Below are positions 38,102 through 47,491 of a stretch of DNA of 64,000 nucleotides, piece after piece. The notes under the pieces are model-generated. The model had not been told where the DNA came from, made no database searches, and saw only the letters and a list, made by a program, of their open reading frames with translations. The position numbers and the translations under genes were made by a program. Within the stretch, counting starts at the first letter, position 1. The number at the start of each line of letters is the position of its first letter. The stretch comes from Monosporascus cannonballus (lineage: Eukaryota; Ascomycota; Sordariomycetes; Xylariales). Where the stretch lies: the NCBI GenBank assembly GCA_004154925.1, contig QJNS01000234.1, positions 55,720 to 119,719 on the forward strand, written 5' to 3'.

Positions 38102-41100
38102 ATTATGAACCCGGTATTTTAATTGCGCAAAATAGTTATAATTAAATTAATTATAATTTTTTATTTATTGATTTAAAATACCATACTACTTATTAATATA
38201 TTAGATAATCCCATTTCCAAGGACGTATTTTTTAATGATTATTTAAATTACTTTAACTAATTTCTTTTTTTACGGTTTAACGTTATTTTACGTAACATAT
38301 AACATCTTATAAACCTTAATATATTTGACGTAAATTATTTTACAGGCTTTCGAAAACTTTTTCGATTAAGGAATATATTGCAGAAATTAACGTTAAAGCG
38401 AAAAAATAACATATAAAGGTACTAGCCTTTTGGGAAGGCTTTTATATTAATATCGTTTAATGTAAACTTCCTTTAAAAAAATCTAAGGAGCTATTTTTTG
38501 ATAATTTCGAAAAAAAAGTACGATAAGGATATCAAACGTCTTATGGAAGCCGTGCGCAGAAAGTAACAGAAAATTTCTAAAATTAATATCCGATACCTTA
38601 ATATTTAGATATGGATTAACGTAATAATAAAAAGCCAGATCTTTAGGAACGCCTAAATTGCCTTAGTCGTCTAAGGAAAAATTACGGTATAGGATTTGCT
38701 TAAGGAATTAAAAAATTAATTCGTCTTTTTTGGCTAAATACTATTTCGATAATGCGCGAAAATTACTGCAAAACCTTATACCTAATTAAGGTAAACCATA
38801 TAAAACTTAATTAATAATATTACAGCTGGTACGTTATTTATTTTAAAATAAAGATATATAACTTTTAAGAAATTAAAGAAACGTTTGCGGCAAAAGATTT
38901 CCTGAACGTCGTAAGAAAACGTTTTATACTAAATTAAAGGCAGCGGAAGTTAATTAATCTTATTAAAAATAATTTTTTTAATAAGCTCATAATAAACCTA
39001 AAGGAACTTAAAGATTAATTTTCGGCCATATGCCATAAAAACAAATTAAGGGCCGAAACTAAAAAACCCGGAATTTTCATTATTATATTATTAGGATCGT
39101 AATTTAAAAAAAGAGTATTAGTATAATTTAATATAGGTTCCATTCCGTTAAATACGCTTAAAAAAAGGGAATAAATATTTTTACTTAATTACGTTAAATA
39201 AAACCTATTTAGAAGAACCTAACGAATACGCTTATTTATATTTTGCAATTACGAGGGTAACTATCCGGAAATTCCGTTATTTAAATTAAAAAGATATTAA
39301 GGGGATTTGCAAACGGTTTAAGCAAAATCGGTAAAAAAAGTTTTATAAAAATCTTATAAAATTTCTTAAGTAAAAGGAAATTATTTAGAAAATTATGAAA
39401 TAATTAGCGTTTATCCTTATTATATAATTTGGCAAGATTATTACGGTATTTATTAATTTATATATTTTTAATTCTTTTAGGTTAATTTTAAAGATTTATA
39501 TTATTATTTATTTTTATACGTACTTTTTAGCCTAATTTATCCTAATCGATAATTATGGGGCCAGGTATTTCGTAAACTTTAAAAACCTCTTCGTCTCCGA
39601 TACCTTTGTACTTAATATTACGGGAAACATAATAGAAACGGGTATTTCCTTATTCCCGATTAATAATATAAAGAAAAAAAATAATTAAGAAAGTATTACA
39701 TAAAACCTTTAATAAGTTAAAATATGATTTCATATTTAAGGATATAATAATAATAAAAGGATTTTACGTTAATATTATTTCAAAAGTTTTATTTTATAAA
39801 ATTAAAATCTGGTATTACGGTTTGGATTACTTTTTTAAAATAAGAAAAATTGGAAAAAATATTATTTTTACGAAACTTTAATAATTACATAATTTAACTT
39901 TCTTCGAATATAAGCCGTTTTCCTTTTATTTAAACATTTTATTAATAATTCCGTACAATTTAATTAAAATTATAATATATTCGATAATTAATAAAAAAGA
40001 GAAAAAAGCCGTAAAGGAAATCGAATGATTACTTACGTCCCCGCACAGGAATAGAGGATCTTTAGTACCTAAGATTAAGGCACCTAAGACCTACGGCGTT
40101 AAGATCGTTCGTTAAAAACGTTAAAAATGTTATTATAAAAGAGATAACGCGCCGGAAATATAAGGTTTATATTCGTGCGTAAATTCTTTAAGTAATTTTA
40201 AAACGCTTATTAAAAAATTAAGCCCTTAAACCTTTTTGGCGTATTACGTAAAATTATTTTAATTATTTTACGGATTACGATAACCTTAAGTAATTCCTAA
40301 TAATTAAAAACAAATATAATACGAAATTTTTTATTTTTTTAATTATTAATCGTATTTAAAAAATAGAGTTCCGGGTTAATAAGGATTTTAAATATTAAGT
40401 ACGTAAATAATATAAATTTTTTATTTGCAAATTACACAAAATAATAATATTAAAATAATTATAATAAACAGATATATAATTTACCAAGCATAATATATTA
40501 AAAAAGGAATTTAATTTAAGCTTCCGCCCTTATATATTAAAAAACCTATAGGAAAAAATAAGCGAATAAGTTGAAAACTAATTAATAAAATTTTGAAAAT
40601 AAGGCTCGGAACAAAATTTCTTAGGGAACTTTGGCCTAAAATAATAAAAGTAACAGCGTAATTATATAATATAAACCCAAACCACTTTTACGATTAACTT
40701 TTACCTAATAAAATGTTCGTTCGTTAATTTAAATAATATTTCCGTTAATATAGCCCCGCCATAATTAATATAATTATTGTAAATCTTAGGCCCAATTAAT
40801 TTAGAATTTTCGTATATGGCGTACAAACGTATTTGTTAACAAAAAAACAAAAAATAAGAATAAATAAGCGAACATAAAAAATTAAACCGAAAACTTATAT
40901 CGGATATCTAATAAAGTACTAAACTTTTAATATTTACCAAATATAGGTGTCCAAATTCCGCAAAATTATTATTACGTATAACGTTATATTTAATAAGGAT
41001 AATTTTATTCGCTAAAAAAAGGCGTTTACCTTAATTATAAGCCGGGAATTCGTACAAAATTTCCATATTTCTGAAAACCTAACTAAAAAAAAAAATTAAT

Positions 41101-43929
41101 TTTCGATATAATTAAGGCGTAAAATACTTTATATATTAATTATAATATTTTAAAAGACACAAAAAATTCTAATTCCAAATTTAAAAACTTAATAAATAAC
41201 TACTTAGAAACTTAAAATTTGGCAGTAAGGCAATTTACGGGCAAAATTAAAATTAATCGTAAATTTTTAACCCTTAAAAATATTCCTGATCGGGAAAATA
41301 AGGTCCAAAACAACGTTCAAAAAAGTAAAGTTTAGCTATTTATTAAAACCGAAACTTAACTACTTACTAAAAGTATAAAGCCCGCAAAACATCCGCAAAT
41401 TTACCGCAAAAAAAAATAATACAGAAAAACCTTCCCAGAAAATGTACTTAACGGAAATTACAGGTAAATTAATTTATTCGTATATATCTTAAATTAGGTT
41501 CGGGACTTTAATAAGGAATAAGAATTCCGGTAATTAAAAAAAACTTGGCTTTCCGTATTTCCATATTTAAAAAAAAAACAAAAGAAAATAACCGTAAATA
41601 TTTACTTACAAAAATAAAAAATTACGAAAACGAAAAAAGCCTAATAATTTAAAAATAACGGCGCTTATTTGATAAATGCTACCGTAATTTACGGAAATAA
41701 CAAAATATATTTAACCTTAAATCGAAATTTAAAAAAAATTAATTATTTATTCCTATTATTATTATACATAGCAAAATAAAAATACGAAAGGTTTTATACC
41801 TTTTATGTAATAATTATAACAAAAATACTACAAAAAAACGTTAAGAAATTAAGCGCAATATTTGGCAGATCCAAAATCCATAAAAATTAGTTAATTAAGC
41901 CGCCTAAGTTTTAAAAAGATTTCGAAAAATATCTTTTAAAATAAACTTTTAAGAAAAATATTAAAAAAGAATTAAAATGATTACGGAACGCGGAATATAA
42001 AAAGAAATACCGATTACATAAGTGAAATTTAAATTAATTTTTTAAAATAGGTTTTAATATATAAATTCGATAAAAATAATTAGCTAAAACGTTATAAATT
42101 ACATATTTACGTACGTAATAATTTTTAGAAAATCAATTTACTTATTAATACTTATATTATTACATTCGCAGTTAAATTTTTCAAAATAATTATAATTATA
42201 ATAACTAAATTCGACGTTAAAATTCGTTAATTCGATATCGAAATGACTTTTTTAAACATTTTTCGCAAACAATAAATTAAAATAACTTACGTTTTTCCCG
42301 ATAGTTTTAAAAAAACGGAATATGCGCAAAACTTAAATAAACGCTATATAAATTTAGGGATTTACTTTTATTATAATATCAGAAATCTTTTTTTACTTTA
42401 CGGAAATTAAGGTTTACCGTATCCTTAAAAAAGCCGTATTTATTTTATAATAAGTAACGTACGTTCGTTTTTATATTTCTTTATTAATAATTTGTTTTTT
42501 TTATTATCGGAAAAATTAACGCCAAACCGATAAATTATTTTTAAAATTAAAAGAAATATATAATGTTAAATATTAAAGCAAAATACATTAATTTTTAAAT
42601 ATTTAAATAATCCAGAATAAATTAAAAAAATTCTTTTAATTTACGATTTTTATATTAAAAATGTTATTAGTCGTTTTAGGTGTATAAAAAGCGTTTACGT
42701 ATTATTCACATTTTTAAAAATTAAAAAATATATTCCTAATACTGGAGTAATATTTAAGGAATAAATTAACAATTATTAAAAATACGTAAACTTTATTTTA
42801 TATATAATAATAATAATCTACCTAAGCGTAATTTACGGAATTTCTATATTATTAAAACTCCTAATTGAGTTATTTAATAAATATATTAAAATAATTAATA
42901 AAATAATCCGTTATTTCTATTATATACGTTTCCTAATAATCGTATACAGGGGTGAAAATACGGAAATCCGAACGTTATTAATTACAAAAAATATATTATT
43001 TATTTATAATTCCGAAATACGGCATTTTCTCCAAAATTATATAATAATTATTTTTGGAAAATTAATTATATAAAAAACAATTTATTAAATAACGGTAATA
43101 ACCTTTATAATGAAGGCTAAATTTTTCGTATTATAATATACGGCTTAAAAAATTATAGTTTTTATTTATTTATTTCAGGATTTAAAATTAATATTAAATT
43201 AAATTTAGAAAACATTTTATAATAATTAACCAATAATTAGATTTCTAATAAAGAAAAATAAAAAATTAATATTTAATTACGTTACGTTAATATATAAAAT
43301 ATATAATTATATTAAAAACAAATCCGTAAATTATTTAACCTAATTTAAATATTTATTAACGGATTAACGAAAGTTTTTCTTAAATAATAATTTAAATATT
43401 TTAAATTATTTTTTAATTTATAAGATTTATAGCAGAGATAATCGAAAAAACGTAAAAGCAAATAAAATACGTAATATTTTATTAGGCCTAATACCTTTAA
43501 GGCGAATTTGCCTCGAACTTTTAAAAAAAAACCAAAAAATTATTATTATTATTATTATTATACGTATAGCAAAAATAAATTAAAAATTTGCTTAATTAAG
43601 GCTAATACTTACGCGTATGCGGCAAACGTATTACCGGTAAATACCGTAATACCGGCAGACGTTATAATAACAGGCGTACTTATATTTCCTTATTTCTTTT
43701 TTAATTTTTCGAAAAATATACCAATAACCGTATAAAGGCGGTCCATCTCTTATAACTTCGGTTAATACCTTTTCCAAAACATAAAAACGGAAATAAAGAA
43801 AAAATATATACGGCAAAAGGCGTTATTTTCGAACGCTTTTACGAGGCGTATTACGGCGGTACGGGTAACGGTAAAATTACAATTAATAATTAATAAAAAA
43901 GAATTTTTAAAAAATAAAAAGGTACGTAT

Positions 43930-44290
43930 ACCGGTATATAAATATACCTGGAAACGTAACGTTAATAACGATTATTTACGGCAGCGTTATAATATATACC
44001 GTTAAAACGGCCGGCGAACGCGGAACATAAATAATTAAGGTAAGGTTCGGAACGGCGTACTCCACGTACGGGATATTGGCGGGGCGGGCGAATAGGCGTT
44101 ACGGGCGTTACGGGCGTTACGAGCGTTATAAACGCGGCAGCAGGCGCGGGCGCGGACAAGGTAAAAACGTCTTGTTCGCGTTCGGCGTCGGCCGCGGCAT
44201 TTATAACAGTAATGGCGGCAGCGGCGGCAGCGGCGGCCTCCGCGCGTATTACGCGTATTATGCGAACGTAAACGGCCGTAATGCGTTAAA
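43930..44290. other. GC- and CpG-rich patch inside element D
   Basis: A patch rich in GCG, GGCG and ACGGGCGTT repeats in the middle of DNA that is otherwise mostly A and T. It contains three near-identical copies of GCGTTACGGGCGTTACG-type units (about 44095-44125) and a GGCGGCAGC run (44213-44240). Frames are open on both strands (plus 44076-44312, Gly/Arg/Tyr-rich; minus 43962-44159, Pro/Thr-rich), but neither has a recognisable domain. It lies between the copia RNase H region and the right LTR and may be captured or low-complexity coding sequence. Confidence 0.5.
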
Positions 44291-44474
44291 CTTAAAAAAA
44301 TATTTACTATAATTATTATTAATAAATTTAAACAAAATTATTTAATAATAATAATATTTATATTATTATTAACATTATTATTATTAATAATCATAATTAT
44401 AATTATTAATTAATATATTTAATAATTTATAATACGTATAACGTATATTTAAAAATAAAAAAAATATTTATTTT

Positions 44475-44475
<1 letters not shown>

Positions 44476-44565
<90 letters not shown>

Positions 44566-44566
44566 T
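44476..44566 (+). repeat. AAT microsatellite with periodic ACT
   Basis: Runs of AAT interrupted at regular intervals by ACT, giving a higher-order unit of about 15-18 bp repeated four times. Confidence 0.8.
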
Positions 44567-44867
44567 TATATTATATACGTTAATATAGTAATTATTATTT
44601 CTTAATATAAGGTATTTACGAAATTATTATATAAACCGAAAAAAGAATTTTAATACGTAAAAATAATAAAAAAGTAAACGGGCAAAACGTAAGTCTCATT
44701 ATTCCGTTACTTATTACCGCAGTAATAATAAAAAAATAAATATAGTAACGATTTTTCCCTTATAATTTAATATACGTATAATTTATTTTATTATTATAAT
44801 TATTTCAAAATTATAAAAATTACGATAAATAAATTTAAAAAAGTAATTCCTTTTTATTTAAGGGGTA

Positions 44868-45054
44868 TATCGTAAAATAAGGGTATTTATATTAATTATT
44901 AAGTTTCATAACATCCGGAAAAACCTTATTCCGGCGCGTTTATAATATATAGAAAGTTTCCTAATTACCGCTTCTTAAAGCTTAATTCTAGTAAGACAAT
45001 TATTACTTCCCACACTTTATGCAACCTTTTCTCGCGATCAGCCTAACTATAACA
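44868..45054 (+). repeat. 3' LTR of element D
   Basis: 187 bp, colinear with 37915-38101, starting TATCGTAAAATAAGGG (TG changed to TA) and ending CTATAACA. AAGGGGTA just upstream can serve as the polypurine tract and sets the plus orientation. Confidence 0.88.
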
Positions 45055-45059
45055 ACTTT
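45055..45059. repeat. Target site duplication of D, right (ACTTT)
   Basis: ACTTT immediately after the right LTR of D, matching 37910-37914. Confidence 0.82.
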
Positions 45060-45109
45060 TATCCCTAAACGACCTTAAAATAAGGTTAATAAAAAAGCTT
45101 TCCAACAAA

Positions 45110-45181
45110 GCTTTTATAGTTTAGTGGTATAACCTTAGGTCCTAATACCTAAAGATATAGGTTCGAATCCAGTCAGAAATT
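45110..45181 (+). pseudogene. Decayed tRNA-like sequence (tRNA gene or SINE head)
   Basis: It contains a good Pol III A box (TAGTTTAGTGG, 45117-45127) and a perfect B box (GGTTCGAATCC, 45160-45170) at tRNA spacing. The implied acceptor stem (45110-45116 with 45174-45180) pairs at 5 of 7 positions if G-U is allowed, and both mismatches would be mended by reversing one G-to-A change. The D stem pairs at 3 of 4. The anticodon stem (TTAGG/CCTAA) leaves an 8-base loop, so no anticodon can be assigned. It lies in the 3' part of element C, 50 bp right of the D insertion. Either a tRNA-derived piece carried by C or a target tRNA gene decayed by RIP. Confidence 0.5.
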
Positions 45182-45355
45182 CTGGCATTTCGAATAACTT
45201 TCCCAGTTAATCGAGATATTAATTACCCTTTTTTTGTTTCAGTTTTTGCGTTTTATTTATTATTTGTTAAAAGCTAACCATTACGGTATTTCTTTTTTGG
45301 GCAGTTACTTAATATCATGAAAACTTTAGCTATTAATTCCTAACAGCTGGGGGGG

Positions 45356-45584
45356 TGTATTGAACCTAGCTACGCCATGGCTTAGTTAGCTAATAAGCTA
45401 ATGGAAATTGCTTCGGTTATTCCGGTATCATTATCTTTTGGCTACCACTGTTTTTATATGTATTTAAGAAGGGTTCACCATTTTCACCTTTTATAGAGGA
45501 CCTTCCAGAGGTCATGAAACCTTTAATATACCTTTTCTACAGATATATATGCTTCTGTGTGTGATGCAGGGTCTCACAGTTGCA
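45356..45584 (+). repeat. 3' LTR of element C (well preserved)
   Basis: 229 bp starting TGTATTGAACCTAGC right after a GGGGGGG purine run (45349-45355) and ending GTTGCA. It is almost free of RIP changes, in contrast to the 5' copy at 18861-19055. A TATA-like TTTTTATATG lies at about 45451-45460. A third diverged relative lies at about 61695-61860. Confidence 0.6.
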
Positions 45585-45847
45585 TTGCAAAAAAGATTTC
45601 TCATGGTTGGTCTCTCATTGCATACTCTCTGCAGAACTATTCTCTAGGTCCTCGACAAGGGTATCACTTGACGCGTCTGTGATGGACCGAGGGTTAGCTC
45701 GGATATAAACCCAGTTTGCTGTCTCCTGAAGTGGCCCGTTTCCCGGCGCCGTCATGATACGCATAGTGGCCCGTAATAGTTTCACCCTAGTGGGTAACTC
45801 CTGTGGTGATAATGTCGCTGTGAGTGTGTATAAGTTTGGAAGCTATC
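45585..45847. other. Short intergenic region
   Basis: GC-normal sequence between the copia 3' LTR and the 3' end of the bZIP gene. No gene or repeat was recognised; it should contain the 3' untranslated region and poly(A) signal of the bZIP gene. Confidence 0.5.
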
Positions 45848-47278
45848 TCATATTTCACCAATTAGTAAGATGAACGATAGAAGCCGGACTTGCATAGTTA
45901 CAGGAAGCCAAAGATTGAGCCTTGCCTCATGGCGCAACGCCCTCTTCAGCTCCGCCGCCATGAAGCGTAACAAGTGCACTCCACGGCCGCCACCACTGCC
46001 ATCACCCCCGCCCGCTGTAGCAACCGCCCCCGGCAAAGCTGTATGGGAGATGTTCTGCCATAGTTCCATCTCGCAGCTGTATTTTCTTCGCGCGAGCCGG
46101 TCAAACTCTTCCGCGATGAGGTTGGCAGCGGACCGGACGATTGTGTCTCGGTATCTACTTGCTTCCCACGCGGACCACGAGCTGGCCTGTGTGTGCAGGT
46201 CCTCGAGGACCGCGGGCAACCCCTTAATGCGGCTGGTCTCCTGTGCCAGCTTGACCGGGGACCTATCCTTGAAGACGCACGTGTAATAGTATGACACGAA
46301 AGAGTCTGGGTCCTCGAACCCGGCCGTCCTCAGACAACGTAACACGTACTCGATGCGGGCCTCTAAGCTCGCTGGTTCGGATGCAGTGGCTGGTCGTGAT
46401 GACGGTTTCGGTAGCAGGCTCGGTTGGCTGAACTCACCGATCGGGGGAAGTTGGAAGGAGGCATGGGAATTTCCCAAGAGTCCTTGGCTAAACAGCGTTT
46501 CAGAACTGCGGGATCTTGTATTTCATTTTGGAGTATTGCTTGCCGAATGACTCTTTGAGCAGGGCCTTTGATCCTACCTGTTCCTCGTAACGCGCAGAGG
46601 TTCGGCCGAATCACCAGTATCAATGTGAATGTCCGAGTTCCTGTCCAGGTTCTCGGTATCTTGGAATAGTAGATTCTTCTGACAGGTCCACGAGGCGTCA
46701 TCTGAAAGGGAGAAGGCTGCAATGTGAAGCAGAAGGTCAGCGTGCCAAGTCGCAGTAATAGATTAAGACACGTAAAATTGAGAAAATAAACACACCTTTC
46801 ACGAAGTCTGAATCTTTAGACATATCGGAGGCCGCCTGTGATGAAAGTGATGAGCTTGCTGTAATAGGTGAAGCAGAGCTTGCCTCGAGATCCACGGCCA
46901 CGGCCACAGGGGTACGAGACTGTGGCGAGCATGCGTTTGTCGACGCAGGCAGCGATGTAAAGCCTCCCTGTCCGCCTATCTGTGTGGGAAAGGTTGCGAA
47001 TGAAGACATATCGCCACCAGGGGTTGAACTTGACTGGGCATTGTTGGCCTTTGCCAGTCGGTCTGCCACTGCTGCCCGCTTCTCCAGGTCTTCTATACGA
47101 GACTTGAGTTTCCTTCCTAAGCAAAGTATAAGGTTCAGCGCGGGATTTCCACATTGTGGTACCCATCACAAGCTCATAGCGTGACTAGCTTACGGTATTT
47201 CTGCTGTGCTAGCCGGTTCCGATCCCTCTTCCGCGCCAGCTCCTTGTATCCATCACTGGGAGGTGTCGTCCTGTGCAT
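45848..47278 (-). CDS. bZIP transcription factor, four exons
   Basis: Nuclear DNA-binding regulator. Exons: 47278-47194, 47116-46796, 46716-46578 and 46505-45848. They total 1203 bp (400 residues plus stop), exactly in frame. The basic region ARKRDRNRLAQQKYRRKLKS shows the bZIP signature N-x7-R (NRLAQQKYR), followed by a short zipper-like helix IEDLEKRAAVADRLAKA. The first intron lies inside the basic region, between KY and R. A Ser/Pro-rich middle and a helical C-terminal domain follow (RIEYVLRCLRTAGFEDPDSF, FDRLARRKYSCEMELWQNI), seen in a family of fungal bZIP proteins of mostly unknown targets. There is a Gly-rich spacer near the C-terminus (TAGGGDGSGGGRG). No nonsense codons; probably functional. 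It stands alone on a GC island between two RIP blocks. The fourth-exon segment alone would look like a separate gene of about 209 codons; splicing shows it is the C-terminus. Confidence 0.85.
46506..46577 (-). other. bZIP gene intron 3
   Basis: 72 bp, GTAGGA donor and CCCGCAG acceptor. Splicing joins AAC AG|T TCT GAA and avoids an immediate TAG stop. Confidence 0.75.
46717..46795 (-). other. bZIP gene intron 2
   Basis: 79 bp, GTGTGT donor, GCTGAC branch-like site and TTGCAG acceptor. It joins GTG AAA G|CC TTC in frame. Confidence 0.75.
47117..47193 (-). other. bZIP gene intron 1, inside the basic region
   Basis: 77 bp, GTAAGC donor and TTGCTTAG acceptor. It splits the DNA-binding basic region between Tyr28 and Arg29, and splicing rebuilds the N-x7-R motif. 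Confidence 0.85.
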
Positions 47279-47306
47279 CTCGCCGCTAACTCTTTGGTGT
47301 GTAAGC

Positions 47307-47481
47307 TAGAGTGAGGGAATGGGTACCCGTGGGTGACCCACGAAGACCCATGGGTCCTGATAGGTACTCATCCACTACCCATCTGATTTGGTGGGTATCC
47401 GCAGGTACCTATCGGGTTTGCCAAGGACCCATTAGGTACCTATTGGGTTTTGTTAAGGACTTACAGGTACCCAGTAGGTAA
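47307..47481 (+). repeat. Left GGTACC-rich inverted end
   Basis: Starts TAGAGTGAGGGAATGGGTAC. It contains at least six GGTACC/GGTACT-type words in both directions, e.g. GGGTACCC at 47321, GCAGGTACCTATCGGG at 47401 and GGACCCATTAGGTACC at 47425. It is little mutated by RIP and ends abruptly where AT-rich DNA begins at about 47480. Confidence 0.7.
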
Positions 47482-47491
47482 AAAATTTACA

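Larger units (their letters stand above)
37915..45054 (+). mobile_element. Element D: Ty1/copia LTR retrotransposon
   Basis: A 7140 bp element with two 187 bp LTRs (37915-38101 and 44868-45054) and ACTTT duplications, inserted in the 3' part of element C. The plus-strand polyprotein is copia-like. The integrase end reads PKTYIGYLIKY and KIIITYNVIFNKDNFI near 40890-41010 (family: GYLVGY, then TRDVTFDED). RT then reads KFDVKIR, FDIEMTFLN (about 42210-42260) and FFINNLFFLLS at 42477-42508, where both catalytic Asp of the VDD motif are Asn. About 1.4 kb between the pol end and the right LTR is unusual and contains a GC-rich patch (43930-44290). Confidence 0.85.
10390..45100. repeat. AT-rich RIP block 1
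   Basis: Almost continuous AT-rich DNA. CA and TG dinucleotides are rare while CG remains frequent, and transposon coding frames carry G-to-A and C-to-T changes. That pattern fits RIP (CpA to TpA), not simple CpG-methylation decay. It contains the pogo relic, elements A-D, and unassigned sequence at 11.7-18.9 kb. All the open frames of 60-150 codons inside it are antisense or chance frames, not genes. Confidence 0.85.
18861..45584 (+). mobile_element. Element C: Ty1/copia LTR retrotransposon, host of the nest
   Basis: The outermost element of the stack. A heavily mutated 5' LTR (about 18861-19055) is homologous to a well-preserved 3' LTR (45356-45584). Between them the copia polyprotein runs in plus orientation from about 19.1 kb to 21.98 kb, is interrupted by gypsy element B, and resumes at 35608 with the rest of pol to about 37805. 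It is interrupted again by copia element D (37915-45054) and ends with a 3' untranslated part (45055-45355) and a G-rich polypurine run just before the 3' LTR. Removing B and D leaves about 6 kb, normal for copia. No target duplication was recognised. The LTRs differ by an indel of about 34 bp, so the assignment of these two as one pair is less certain than for A, B, D and E. Confidence 0.65.

Noticed and set aside
44476..44566. CRISPR-like array
   Set aside because: Regular AAT/ACT units are a microsatellite without unique spacers, and the context is eukaryotic.
10390..45100. Mitochondrial or plasmid origin of the AT-rich block
   Set aside because: It contains nested nuclear-type LTR elements with RIP-type mutations. 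No mitochondrial genes or group I introns were seen.
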